Below, piece after piece: positions 1-10,707 of a DNA stretch of 64,000 bases; positions within the stretch are counted from its first letter, which is position 1, and each line of letters starts with the position of its first letter. A program made the position numbers and the translations under genes. The stretch is taken from positions 2,825,111 to 2,889,110 of the forward strand of contig BCJC01000002.1 of NCBI GenBank assembly GCA_001600175.1, in the 5' to 3' direction. The DNA comes from Erythrobasidium yunnanense (lineage: Eukaryota; Basidiomycota; Cystobasidiomycetes; Erythrobasidiales; Erythrobasidiaceae). The notes under the pieces are model-generated. The model was not told the DNA's origin. It worked only from the letters and a program-made list of their open reading frames with translations, and did not search any database.

Positions 1-1650
1 ATTTCTGCTCGGATGGCGCGACGGCTTGTAGTCGCCATTCACACTTCGTGGCAGTCTGTCCATGATTCCACAAGGAACAAAGAGAAAAAGTACCATGTCA
101 GCCAAGCGAACCAAGTGCAGAGAAGGACATCAGATAGTAGCGCACCTTGCGACCGTTTCGACAAGTGAGCGTAATAGTATTTGGGCTGGCGCATTGGAGA
201 AATCGCACATCAGGACAACCTTTCCTTCTCCTTCAGGTATTCATTCATGAATGAAAAAGCAGAACTCACGTATTCTTCAACTCGGCTCGGATACCTCTAC
301 TGCCTCGATCGAAGATGGCCTTTCCTTCAACCATGAATGCATTCCTGTTCAAATACAGCACGCTTCCATCTCTTCGAACGATCTTTTCGTCCTCAAACCC
401 GACGTGATAAACCTCCTCCTCTTCTTTGACGAGTACTTCGGGGGAAGGAGCATCTCGGTCACGCTTGTGCTTAATGGAGGTAGACTTGGAAGATGGAAGA
501 GAGGCTTGTTTGCATATAATAGAAGAGGAAGAAGAGGAAGCAGAAGCGAGACGACGCGGAAGAGGATGGATAGGTCTTGCCGAAACTAGAGAATCGAAAA
601 CATCTTCTCCTTCTTCGGCTTCTTCTACTTCATACTCACTATCTTCTTCATCTTCTCCATCTAGGATATCTTCCTTCTCCTCGAACTCGCTCGTACAAGC
701 AGTACCTGATAGCAAAGACAAAGGCGAAGAAGGTCTCGACCAAGCAATACTCGACTGAAACATTTCTTCATCCGAAAGATCACTCATCGGCGAACTTTCC
801 TTGTGCAACTTGAAGTACCCAAGATCCGTCTCTTCCATCTTGACGAGCTTAGGCTGGCATGCATAGCATTGGAATTCAAGTATGGGATCGGTCACGTCGT
901 ATGAATAGCAGGGGATGTGGGACCAGGAGGAACAGGTCGGGCATGGTATGACACTTGAAAAATCGATAGAGGCATTACCTGCATAGTACAATGAAGAGTA
1001 TAGAGCACAAGACGAGGTCAGACATGGTGCGAGCTGCGAGATGGGAGGGAAGTGAACGACTCACCGCAATGGCAGTTGATTCGCAGATCCGGAGTAGCAC
1101 GCTTGATCCCTCTTCCTCCTTTCTTCTCATCCTCATCCTCCTCTGTAGCTAGGCCTACACTCTCTTCCTTCTTGTTCTGGACCTTCCCTTCATCCTTAGC
1201 AAGAGGATACTCCTTCAGCAGCTTCTCAAGCAATTTACGATGATGTTTAGGAGAGATACTTCCCTTAGCAGCACCGATTAGGTCCAGCTTTTCGTTTCGC
1301 AAGAACACCCTCGGCATGGAAAAAGAGGGCTCCAAGAGTCTATCGATCGGATGCATCTCTCTCTTAGCTGAGGTCGGAGAAGGAGGATAACCAAGAGCGT
1401 CTCTCAAAGAAGGCAGAGTGGGTCTTCTGGCGGAAGAAGCAGCGAAGGGAGGTGCACTCGTCTGTCGTGCGCCTCGGACGGCATAGTACTTGGACATCTC
1501 GGAATGCGCGATGGCTAGACGCAAACTTGCGGATCCTGCTGCTGGTCGAACAGATGGAGGAGGACAAGAGGATGTATCGCGCTGGTGATTTGGCTGAGGA
1601 TGAATGGGCATAGATTGCATGTGAGGGATGTGAGGGGTGGGAAGGTGCAT
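1..1650 (-). CDS. PHD-finger protein with probable SET-like C-terminus (Set3/Set4-like), 3' end outside window
   Basis: Exon 1 (1650-1065) encodes a Ser/Pro-rich head. It is joined through a GTGAGT/CAG intron (979-1064) to exon 2 (978-270). The junction creates a complete PHD zinc finger: CHCG, then CPTC, then HIPC, then CYAC, fitting a C4HC3 pattern. PHD fingers bind histone H3 tails, so a nuclear chromatin role is likely. After an acidic stretch, exon 2 leads into a region whose next exons (from about 250 leftwards) read VRFLQCASPNT and then KCEWRLQAVAP. This pattern resembles the C-terminal half of Set3/MLL5-type SET domains (ARFIRRSCxPN...). The first half of a SET domain is not obvious, so the methyltransferase fold may be degenerate or inactive, as in Set3. 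A start at 1650 gives one open frame to the PHD finger. The SET-like assignment is inference; the PHD finger is clear. Confidence 0.6.
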
Positions 1651-3350
1651 GGTAGCTAGATACGTAAGAAGATGAATGGATGTAGGAGGAGATCAGCTAT
1701 CTCGCAGGCTCGCAGAACTGGGATCTGTGAGAAGAAGAAGAAAGAAGAGACGATTGCAAGAACGACTGGAATCACAACTACTACACTCCTCCAGATGACG
1801 CTGACTGCCAGCTGCGCCCGTTCCAGGGAAAGATACCCTACTTTCGCGCTCTTCCATTTTCTGGTGCTTCCTTCCTCGCTGAGGGAAAGAAAGAAGACCC
1901 AAGAGACGAAAAGGAAAGAACACCTCTTCTCTTTCTTCCTTCGCTCCTTTCAATTTCTTCTAGCCACCTCCAACCCTCCCCAGAAGATCGGACATCTGGA
2001 TGACCAAAGCGTCTTCTCATACCTTCTGAACTTTCTTGAAAGCCCGCAGAGAGAGAAGAATTAAGCTTGTGCTGTTCTTCTACGGGCGGGCAGTACATCG
2101 ACTGCTCAAGATCGATCTTTTGGGCGAGCGGTTCTTCGAAGACGCGCGAGTACGCAGCTCGCTACTTCGTCTTGGAATGGCGGAAGCAGCATTCTGCAAT
2201 GAATATCAGCGATCTTCTACGAGCGCAAGCAAGAAGAGAGAGAGACGACCAATATCAAGCTGCATCTTAATCCAGGAACCGCCTGTCTGTCGAACGCGTT
2301 GGCATCTCGCCAAGGACTGATGAATGAACGTTATCGAGCGATACTGTATAGCTGCTCTACCAAGCATCAAACATATGAATAAATGAGGCAGCCGATGCAC
2401 GGTTGAACGGGCATGCACGTTGATGAACCGTATCTCGAGCTGCTCAAGCATCCTGGTATTTCTGTCTATGCTTTCTGCGGTACTATTCTCTACTCACAAC
2501 ACACCAGCAATCTTCGACCTCCGATGTGAACCCCCTCTTCGAACACTCAAGCCTTCCGGCTCGGACCCGCTTTTCCCTTTGTCATCTATCGACGACGCTA
2601 GTCTCACCATCTGAAACATCCCGCATCATCTTCGCGAACCTTATTCCCTACCCCGCTTTTCCGCTTCTTCTGGTGCGCCGATACCGGGTGGTTGCAGTAG
2701 TTTCGGTGACTCTTTCCTTTTCTAGTCGCGCGTCTTCTGCTGCATCGAAGAGCTCGAAGAAAGAAGTCACGCGAGATACAAGAAGAACGAAGAAGCACCG
2801 TGTAACCAAAGAAGACCCCTGCAGGCTGGCTGCAAATCTGGCTGCAAGCAAGCACTCGAAGAGACTGCAGAGACCAGCGCCTGCTCAAGAGATTCACTGT
2901 ATGTCGCAATCGAAGAGCAAATGAACGCTGTTTATTCTCACACATCGGACGGCTTGCGGTAGTTCCAGCCCAATAGCAGATTCCCGCTGAATGGCCTGCA
3001 GTGAATCTGTCCTCTAGCTTGCATGGCGAACAGGTAGTAATACACGTTATATACGACTGAAGAAGCACATATCTAGAAGCAAAAACTTGTCTAAAGAATC
3101 TGAAAACTCAACAACATAAGTTCGCGAAAAGAGCAGTGTTTGCAATACCAGAGAAGAGGAAAGAGCAGAACGAATAGAAAGAGAATCAAATCAGGAAGGA
3201 ACGGTTGCACGATGATCATAGAAGAAAGAACGAAGAAGAAGCGTGGTGCTGCAGGAAGCCGTTCAGGAAAGAGCTTGACCCGCCAGTAGCAGAGGTTGAG
3301 ATGCACAAGAGAAGCACCTGTAGCATCTTCTGCTATTCCAGAGAGTTGCT
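1651..3350. other. Intergenic region, no supported gene
   Basis: About 1.7 kb with many purine-rich AAGAAG/GAGAAG runs, especially 1720-2270 and 2750-2850. All open frames are short, overlap on both strands and show no recognisable domain. The region probably holds the promoter of the PHD gene (left part) and the 3' flank of the gene ending at 3351. A small non-coding or poorly conserved gene cannot be excluded. Confidence 0.5.
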
Positions 3351-4765
3351 TTAGAATTTGTAGCGACGGGCGCGACTGGGAAGCTGATTTCCAGGATGGT
3401 TGGCTTTTCGCTTTCGAAGCTCCCAAGGCGTCTCAGGCTCGCTGTCTTCTTCTTCATCGTCCTCCTCTTCCTTCTCTGCTTCTTTTCCAACGTCATCTAC
3501 ATTCTCATCATCGGATTCTGCTGGAAGAATACGCTTCTTGTACGCCGTTCTTGGAGGAGAAGCTTTCTTCTTCTGGTCTTTCATCTCTGCAACAGCCTGT
3601 GTAGGCTCTTCGTCATCCTCATTGATGTTCTGAAAGACACGTCGAACCGAATCAGCATCTCTACTCCTCGAAGTCCACATGAAAAGCATGACCCACCTCC
3701 ATGATTCTCCAGCAAGCTTCGTTGTGCTTCAGACATATCTCGACGATCTTCCACTGCGCATCACTGATCTGGCTGGCTTTCATGACCCAAGTGCAATTTG
3801 TTCCAGGTACTTTGGCATCGGTCTATCGTGCACACGTCAGCTTCTGCGAAAGCGAGGAAGAGAGCGGACCCTACTCCTCTTCTGTTTCGACAATTGATCG
3901 TCATCGAATGTTTGCTGCGATGCAAAACAGATCAGCATCGGCTCAATTCGAAGATACGAGGCCGACTGACTGTCTCTTCCTCTCCACAACAGCATTCTCA
4001 TGAGAAGCCTGCAGCATGCTCACCGCATATATCTCAAAAGCAGCGTGGCTGGAAAACATTCTTCCTAAAGCAGGCGATACGTCCTCTTCATCTTCCGTTT
4101 CTGTCACATCTCCCTCAGAAAGATCGCTGTCGATGGTACCTTCTGCATCTTGTGAGGAACCGGAAGCTGAACTTTCTTGTTCTGTAAGATCTGCTTCGTC
4201 TGAGATGGGCGGGATGGTAGAGACGTTTCGGAGCGAGGAGAATGGAAGACCTGATGGATTCGGAGAGAACTTAAGGTGAGAAGCTGCAAGCTCCTGAGTA
4301 GAATAGGGCAGAAGAGGTTGCTGATGAAAGTCTTCCACAGTTTCTTTGAACGCTGCTGCCTTTGTAGCTCTCAGGTCCGCTTCAATTAGATCGGCTGAAG
4401 AGCTACCTCTCAGTTCCCTGCAGGCCGCATAGAGCACTCCTTCCCTCACCTGAATAAACAGCAAGCGTTTGCACACTCTGCATTATGCTCATGACTCCTC
4501 GGTCCTCCAGCAGAGTGATATTCTCACGAAATTGGGAAGCGAGGGCAAGGATGGTTAGTAGATTTGGAAGGAAAGAGAGAAAGGACGATAACATCGTCAA
4601 ACTCAAAGATCCTCTTTCGAAACTTCCTTCCTTGCTTGAGGTTCTGTGCTGCGGCGCCGTTAACGTCTCTGGAACGGACCGCATCGAGGAAGAATACAGA
4701 GTGTGGAGTAGCCGTTGTGTTTCGGGAGTCATGAAGGAGTGGCTAAAGTCAGCTGTACCGTCCAC
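3351..4765 (-). CDS. Uncharacterised acidic nuclear-type protein, 395 aa
   Basis: Four exons can be joined in phase: 4765-4475, 4449-3958, 3822-3697 and 3629-3351 (1188 nt). I do not recognise the family. The first ~100 residues contain a helical leucine-rich block (FLPNLLTILALASQF). The middle contains REGVLYAACREL and a long acidic Ser/Glu stretch. The third exon encodes QISDAQWKIVEICLKHNEAC, which looks like an ordered helix pair. The tail is strongly acidic and then basic, ending RARRYKF, with likely nuclear-localisation clusters (KDQKKK, RKRK). The first intron (4450-4474) is only 25 bp, and the frame requires it. The neighbours are PHD and PP4 genes on the same strand. A nuclear role is inferred from composition only. 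Confidence 0.6.
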
Positions 4766-5191
4766 TTCGCTACTCGCCCTCTGTGCTGGGTGCTAGAACG
4801 AAATCTAAGCTAGGGAGAAAGAGCTGCCAGATCCCGTAGCGAAAATCGTCAGTGAGATAAGTACGTCGGTGTTTGAAGGCATATAACCTCTTCTATCTGC
4901 CTACCGACGAGACTCGCTAATTTGTACATTTAGGGGAACCTCTGCTATCTAACAGAATAATAACAGCAAAACGAGCAGTACACCCTTCTTACTAACGAAA
5001 TACATAACTTGCAACCCAGTTATTAATTACCGGTCCTCGCTTGGGCAGGACGTTTGGCTCTGATGGCCTGCGAGGCAGCGATAAACGAGTGACTGATTGT
5101 TGCGGACTGAGATTGAGAAACGAATGTATCGAAGAAAAATCGAGACCAGGGCAGACTATGAACATGTGTTGAGGAAAGAGAGGGCCTTTTG

Positions 5192-8100
5192 CTACTTCTT
5201 GCCGAAAAGAAGCGTGAGTTTGCCTCCATTTTTGACGGGTGCTTTCTTTGCTGCACCGATGCCTGCATTACTTGTGCTACTGCTTGTAGCAGCCTTCTTC
5301 TTCGCAAGGACATCCTCTTCATCCTCCTCATCTTCTGCGCGCTTGCGTTTGTCCCGAATCTTTTCTAGCTCTTGTTCAGGGTCTGTAGACGATGCTCCCG
5401 AAGGCGTAGGCGAGGCTGACTCCTTCTTGCCGGAAGGGACGGAGCCTTCGTCAGTCTTTTGGCGCTTCCGCCGCAAAAGATCGCTATCGTCGTCATCTTC
5501 GCTCTTTGCAGCGTGAGAAGGTGGAAGATTGCTGCCTAAGAGTCCGCCGGAAGTAAACTTCGAAAGAAGCGTAGAAGTCTGTGACCTCTTGAGTGACTGT
5601 CCGGACGAAGGCTCCGGCGCGATCTCATCTTCATCCTCGTCGTCTTCGGCATTGAAGTACTTCTCTTCGTCGAGGTCAAGCGGGCCCTTGTCCGGCTGTG
5701 AAGAAGGCATACTGTGATGTAACATGATCAGCATTGGATTGACATAGCGAAAGGAGTTCACTTACGCGATCTCGGAGCTCGTCTCGAATGTAGCGTCCGC
5801 TTGCTCTTCCGGTAGATCGCTAGAGGATGCTTCTCTCGGCGGAGGTTGTTGATTCTGTTCCCACTTCATAAACAGTCCATTAAAGACATCATCTCGTTCC
5901 GCGAGGTCCCGCATATCACTCTGTTCATGGATGGACATGAGCGAGTCCAGCACATTCTTAACGTTATTAACGCGTATGAACTCGAAGAACTCGAGACATG
6001 CAGAAGTGAGTAGGTTCTCGTTTCCAACGACATCCTTAGCGAGAATAACGAGGTTTTTGAAGATGTTGTTCTTGACGAAATACCGATTATAGAAATCGTC
6101 ATTCCGGCCTATACAGGCTCGGAAGAAGCGTAATGCAGCGAGACGAAGATGTTTGGGCTTGGCGAGGAGGAGTTGAGAGACTTTGGAGGATATATTGGAG
6201 GATAAGATGAAGAACTTGGAGCGGAAGGAGTGCTGGACGACAAAGAAACAGAGGAGCTCGCAGAGGTGTGTGTAGAGCGCTAGTGTAGGTGGAGGAAGGT
6301 CTTGTAGATCGGGCGAAGCGGGAGTTGCCGTCTTCGTAGGGTCAGGTTCTGAGGATGTCGATGAAGCGAGTGATGAGGATGTGGGTGCGGGGAGACCCTT
6401 CAGAAGGGGTTCCAAGAGGTGTGAGATGCAGTGTTCATAGAAGTACTGCAGAAACTCCTCTGCATAGGGATCTGGGCGACTACGCTGTAAAGCCGTCTGG
6501 ACGAGCAAGGGACAAAGTCAGCAGCGGCTACAGTCAGCTCGAGTCATTGAAGAATATACTTACTTCGGTCGCCGGCGTATCTCCAGGAGGCAGCAACAGT
6601 ATCCGAATTGCTTCTGACAGCTGGGCTTTGACGCCGAGATCCTCCTCTTTATGAAATGTATCTATCAGCAGATACAGTAGAGTCTTCTTGCCTCCCTTGC
6701 TCGCATCCGACGTCTTGCTTCTGTTTTCTTGTAGGATGAAAGCCCTTATTCCACTCGTATCATGATCTACGAGCAGCATGAATATCTCTACCGTCGCGAC
6801 TCGGATATGCAGATCGTCCATTGCCATCTTCGACAATGCGAAATTGATAACTCGCAATACGCCTTTGTCGCATAAGAGGCGGAAGGAGTTTGTGCGCATG
6901 ATGGGTTGAAGCTGTTTGACCATTTGGCAGAAAGATTGCAGGAAGGCTATTGCATCATGTTGTTCCTCTGACCGGCTCTGGTGCTGAGCTCCGTTTGTCA
7001 AAGCTGATTCTTTACCATTTGTAGCAGTGCTGTTGCTCTTTTGATCTTCGGAAAAGAACTCGCCAAAGAGCTGTTTCCAGAACCCAGCTGAACCATTCAG
7101 GTATTGCACGATATCGACTTGATGGAAATAGATGAAGGAATTTATGCTTGAGAATGCGGAATCTTCAAGTATTCTAGCGAGAATGACGTCTTTCAAGTAC
7201 TGGAGGCGGTAGATCTGGTGGATTTTGGATTTGATACTAGGGTCGGAGATGGGGACTACTTCGACGAAAAGGTTTGGATCGGAGAGATGGGCGCGGTAGT
7301 TGGCTTTCATGGTAGGATATTCAGGGTCGTCTGGGCGCGGAAAAAATATATCAGTCCTTATGCTCATTGCACAAGTCTGGACATTGACCTACATTCGAGA
7401 ATATCGATCACGTCCATGAAGATGCTATCGTCCAGAATATGCTCCCACAGCGTGTGATCGTTGAGGTTGATGATGGCATACATGAGGTTCGTGATGGTAT
7501 GTAGGTCCGTTATACTTTCCAGATCCTCGTACTCTCGAAAGATCGGGAACAGCTTTGGGAGGAATTCCTGCACAATCACGCGGGATCAGCTTACACCGCC
7601 CGCGCATGAGAAGGAAGAAAAGCTAGACGCACATTCCGTACTACGAGAGAACTCATTTTCTCCCGTCCTGCGGCACTCCTGCTCACTGCTCGGATATGCC
7701 GCTCTATCTCATCGATATTGATCATATTAGGATCCGGGAGCGGTGTATTGTTATCCCTTAGAAAGCCGAGTCCGAGTCCATATGACGAAGCTGGAGTTAT
7801 CCCTAAATCCCTTTGAGCGGCCGCTATTTCGACAGCTGACATTGTGCGTCCTTTCGCTGAAGCCGAAGGTGTGGAGTTTGCCAACGATGCCAATTTGGCA
7901 TTCCGTCCTGCTATGTATTCATCGACTAGTTCATCTGTGCCTTCATCGTGCTTATTCGTATTGCTTGTAGAGGAGCCTGTGATATCGAGTAAATCCAGAT
8001 CCCCATCTTCGAGAATGATATGGTTCTCCTCCATCCATTTCTGTAACCACCGTAGATGCATGGACTTTATCCATTCCCAAACTTGGCCACAAGCGCTCGT

Positions 8101-10287
8101 CGCCGCAAACGAGAGTGCCAATTCCAATTCCTGTTTCGGCGCCGCTGGTGCCGCTGCTTCTGCACCATTCTCCTTGACTGCATTCTCATTCAAAGACGAT
8201 AAGATAGGAGGAAACCACCCATCTTCCTCGCCGAATGTACGCGGGTCGAGAGCAAACGTCTCAGCTACGCTAAAAGACGTCTTCCACACTATAAGGGTAT
8301 CCTGTTGTCTCCTATAGCGGCCGATGATCTCTTCGCCCTCGTCGGCGAAATAGGAGGCGTGAAACATCTCGCGGTCGATGACGGTGTCGCCTGTCATTTC
8401 GGGAGGCTCGAGTCGCATCGTCCATTTGGGTTGATAGGAGGGCCCTGAACTGCGTTTGGGAGATGGAGTGGGAGAGGCTTCTTTAGGTCCTATCATAGAC
8501 TCATAGTCGTCCTCAGATTTCGAAGAAGGCGTCTGGGCAGTAGAAGAGGTACTTGGTTTCTCTTCATCTCCAGAAGACGATTCAGACGAGTCTTCGGACG
8601 CTGTAGAGGTCGACAATGCTTGTTTCTTGCTACTCGATCCTTCGCCGACTGCCTCCCCATCGTCTGCTTTCCGCTTCTTCGTGCTGGCACCTTCTTCTTC
8701 TCCTTTCACTTCAGAAGATGATGATGCTTCCTTATCTTCCCTCCGCCTCTTCTTCCTCGCAGCTTTCTCTTTCCGCCTTTCACTAACTTCTCCACTCTCC
8801 TGCTCATCTCCAGCTTTCGCAGTACTGGAAGGATTACTCGGCGGATCCGTCTTCCACCTTCCTTCTTTAAGCACTTCTATCCAAGCAGTCTCTTCTTCAC
8901 CCGTTTCGTCGAGCGCATTAAACTCGTCTGTCTTCGCTGCTTTCCTCTCCTTCTTGCTGCTCTTCTTGCTTTTAACCGTCCTTCCGAACTCATCTGTCCT
9001 TTCTTCTTGTTCTTCTTCTTCCTCTATTTCAGCATCATCCTGCTCCTCTTGTTCATCGTTCTCTTCCGGCGCTTCGAGCTCTATAAGCTTGATCTCTTCT
9101 ATCCATTCATATTTCCCATCATCCATCCATCCCTTTTCCACCGCTTTCGCCTCCTCCAACTCCGCCGCACTTCTATCCGATACGCTCTTCAACTCACTCG
9201 TCGGCCCCAACTTCGGATTAGAATGAAACAAAGGAGCTATGGACCCATCTTTCAATACAGGCCGGGGAACGCGCTGCCGTTTTCGATGGATTATCCCTCG
9301 GTGATACGTGCATGAACCAGTGCCGAGGTCGATCCAGTTGCATTCGTGTAAGGCGTACACTTTGACACGCCGTGCGGGTTGGGAAGACTGCTGCGTCCGA
9401 GACGAAGAGGAGGAGGAAGAAGAGCGAGCTTGGGATTGGCGCTGCATGGGTGATGAAGATGATGAGGATGGGGAGGAAGAGCCAGCTTCTTGCTTTGGCG
9501 AGGACGAAGAAGCGTAATTTGATGGTGATGAAGTCGAAGCTGATTGAGGCGAAGAAGAAGAAGAAGGAGAAGACGAAGGGGAAGAAGTAGCGGCGCCTGG
9601 TTCTGTGCCATTCGTTTGACCTTGGTGCTGTTGTGTCGCTGTCGGTGAAGCTTGAGTGGCGTGATTTGGCAGAGACGAGGCTGTAATTGCTGTTGAGTTC
9701 GAGGCGTCTGCATTATGTGGGCTTGTGCTCTTGCTGTCACTATTGCTGTTACTAGTATTTGCTGCATCTACCGTCTTTGTCGGACTCGACAAACTGGAAG
9801 AAGTCGATGGATTTGCAGGATCCGAGATTGAGGATGGCGAACCAGACAACCTTCTCGCTAATCTTCTCTCATTGTTGCTATTTATACTGTATGCGCTGCT
9901 GGCTGCTAGTCTCGCTGGAGGTGTTGGAGGAGGACTGTTGTTGCTGCTGTTCTTCACGCTGTTGGCTAGATTTGACGACGACGACGCTGACGCTGTTGGC
10001 GGTGTTCTCTGTCGTTGTCTACGTCGTGCATCTACGCTCAAGTTGGATTTGCTGTCCTCGCTTTCGGTCTGCGCTTGTTCACTGTTTTCCAGACTTTGCG
10101 CCGTCGTGTCGGCTCCTTCCTTTGACGAGTCTACACTATGAGTCGCATCTCCTGTGTCTTGTTGCTGCTCTATCTCCTTCTGCCGCTCCTTCTGCTCATC
10201 CTCTTCCTTCATGAATCCGCCTTGAAGGTCGTTTTGACCAGCGCCGGCGCCATCGCTGGCCGTAGCCATTCCTCTAGCTACCTCCAA
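5192..10287 (-). CDS. PSY2: Protein phosphatase 4 regulatory subunit 3 (Psy2/SMEK/Falafel)
   Basis: Five exons (10287-7633, 7567-7393, 7330-6564, 6496-5766, 5711-5192) give 1615 aa. The family subunit targets PP4 phosphatase to substrates; in yeast Pph3-Psy2 counteracts Mec1/ATR signalling. The N-terminal EVH1/PH-like domain is recognisable in two pieces: VKVYALHECNWIDLGTG near residue 304, and QQDTLIVWKTS near 662 followed by ELALSFAATSACGQVWEWI near 735. The conserved SMEK helical repeats follow (NLMYAIINLNDHTLWEHIL; DDPEYPTMKANYRAHL; RFFRACIGRNDDFYNRYF; FEFIRVNNVKNVLDSLM). The C-terminus is acidic and Lys-rich, ending LTLLFGKK. Family members are usually 800-1000 aa. The excess is about 300 Ser/Thr/Gln-rich residues at the N-terminus plus a long acidic insert inside the EVH1 domain. 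The start is the first ATG of the frame; a later start cannot be excluded. Confidence 0.93.
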
Positions 10288-10707
10288 TGCTGTTGTGACG
10301 CTGAGTAATTGCTTGCCCTGTCTCTTCCTGTCCAGCGTTGCTTATCGCTTCAATTCTCTTGAACTTGCTTGCCCTTTGTTTCCTGATTTTCAAGACTTCC
10401 TGGATAAGGCGTTCTTGCGGGTATACATTCAATGCATTGTAGTGTCGTATGTTTAACGCCTTGAAGTCCCGAAACCTTCTATTGTGAATGACGATAATTC
10501 GGCAAAGTCGAAAGAGCAGGGGTTGGCTTTCCTGATCTCAATGCTTCAAGAATGGTCAAAGACAATGTCATAAAGACGCTAAACATGCCATAACACTCCC
10601 GTACACCCACGTCGCAAAGCGTTGGTAAAAAGCCGTCATGAACAGTCTTAGAAACTGGCTGTCGGGCATCCCAAAGACTCCGCGAGCATTCATCCACAGC
10701 ACAAAGT

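Noticed and set aside
8627-9226. Long plus-strand frame opposite the PSY2 first exon
   Set aside because: Antisense shadow of the Ser/Glu-rich low-complexity coding region; poly-Ser and poly-Phe/Leu mirror the real frame.
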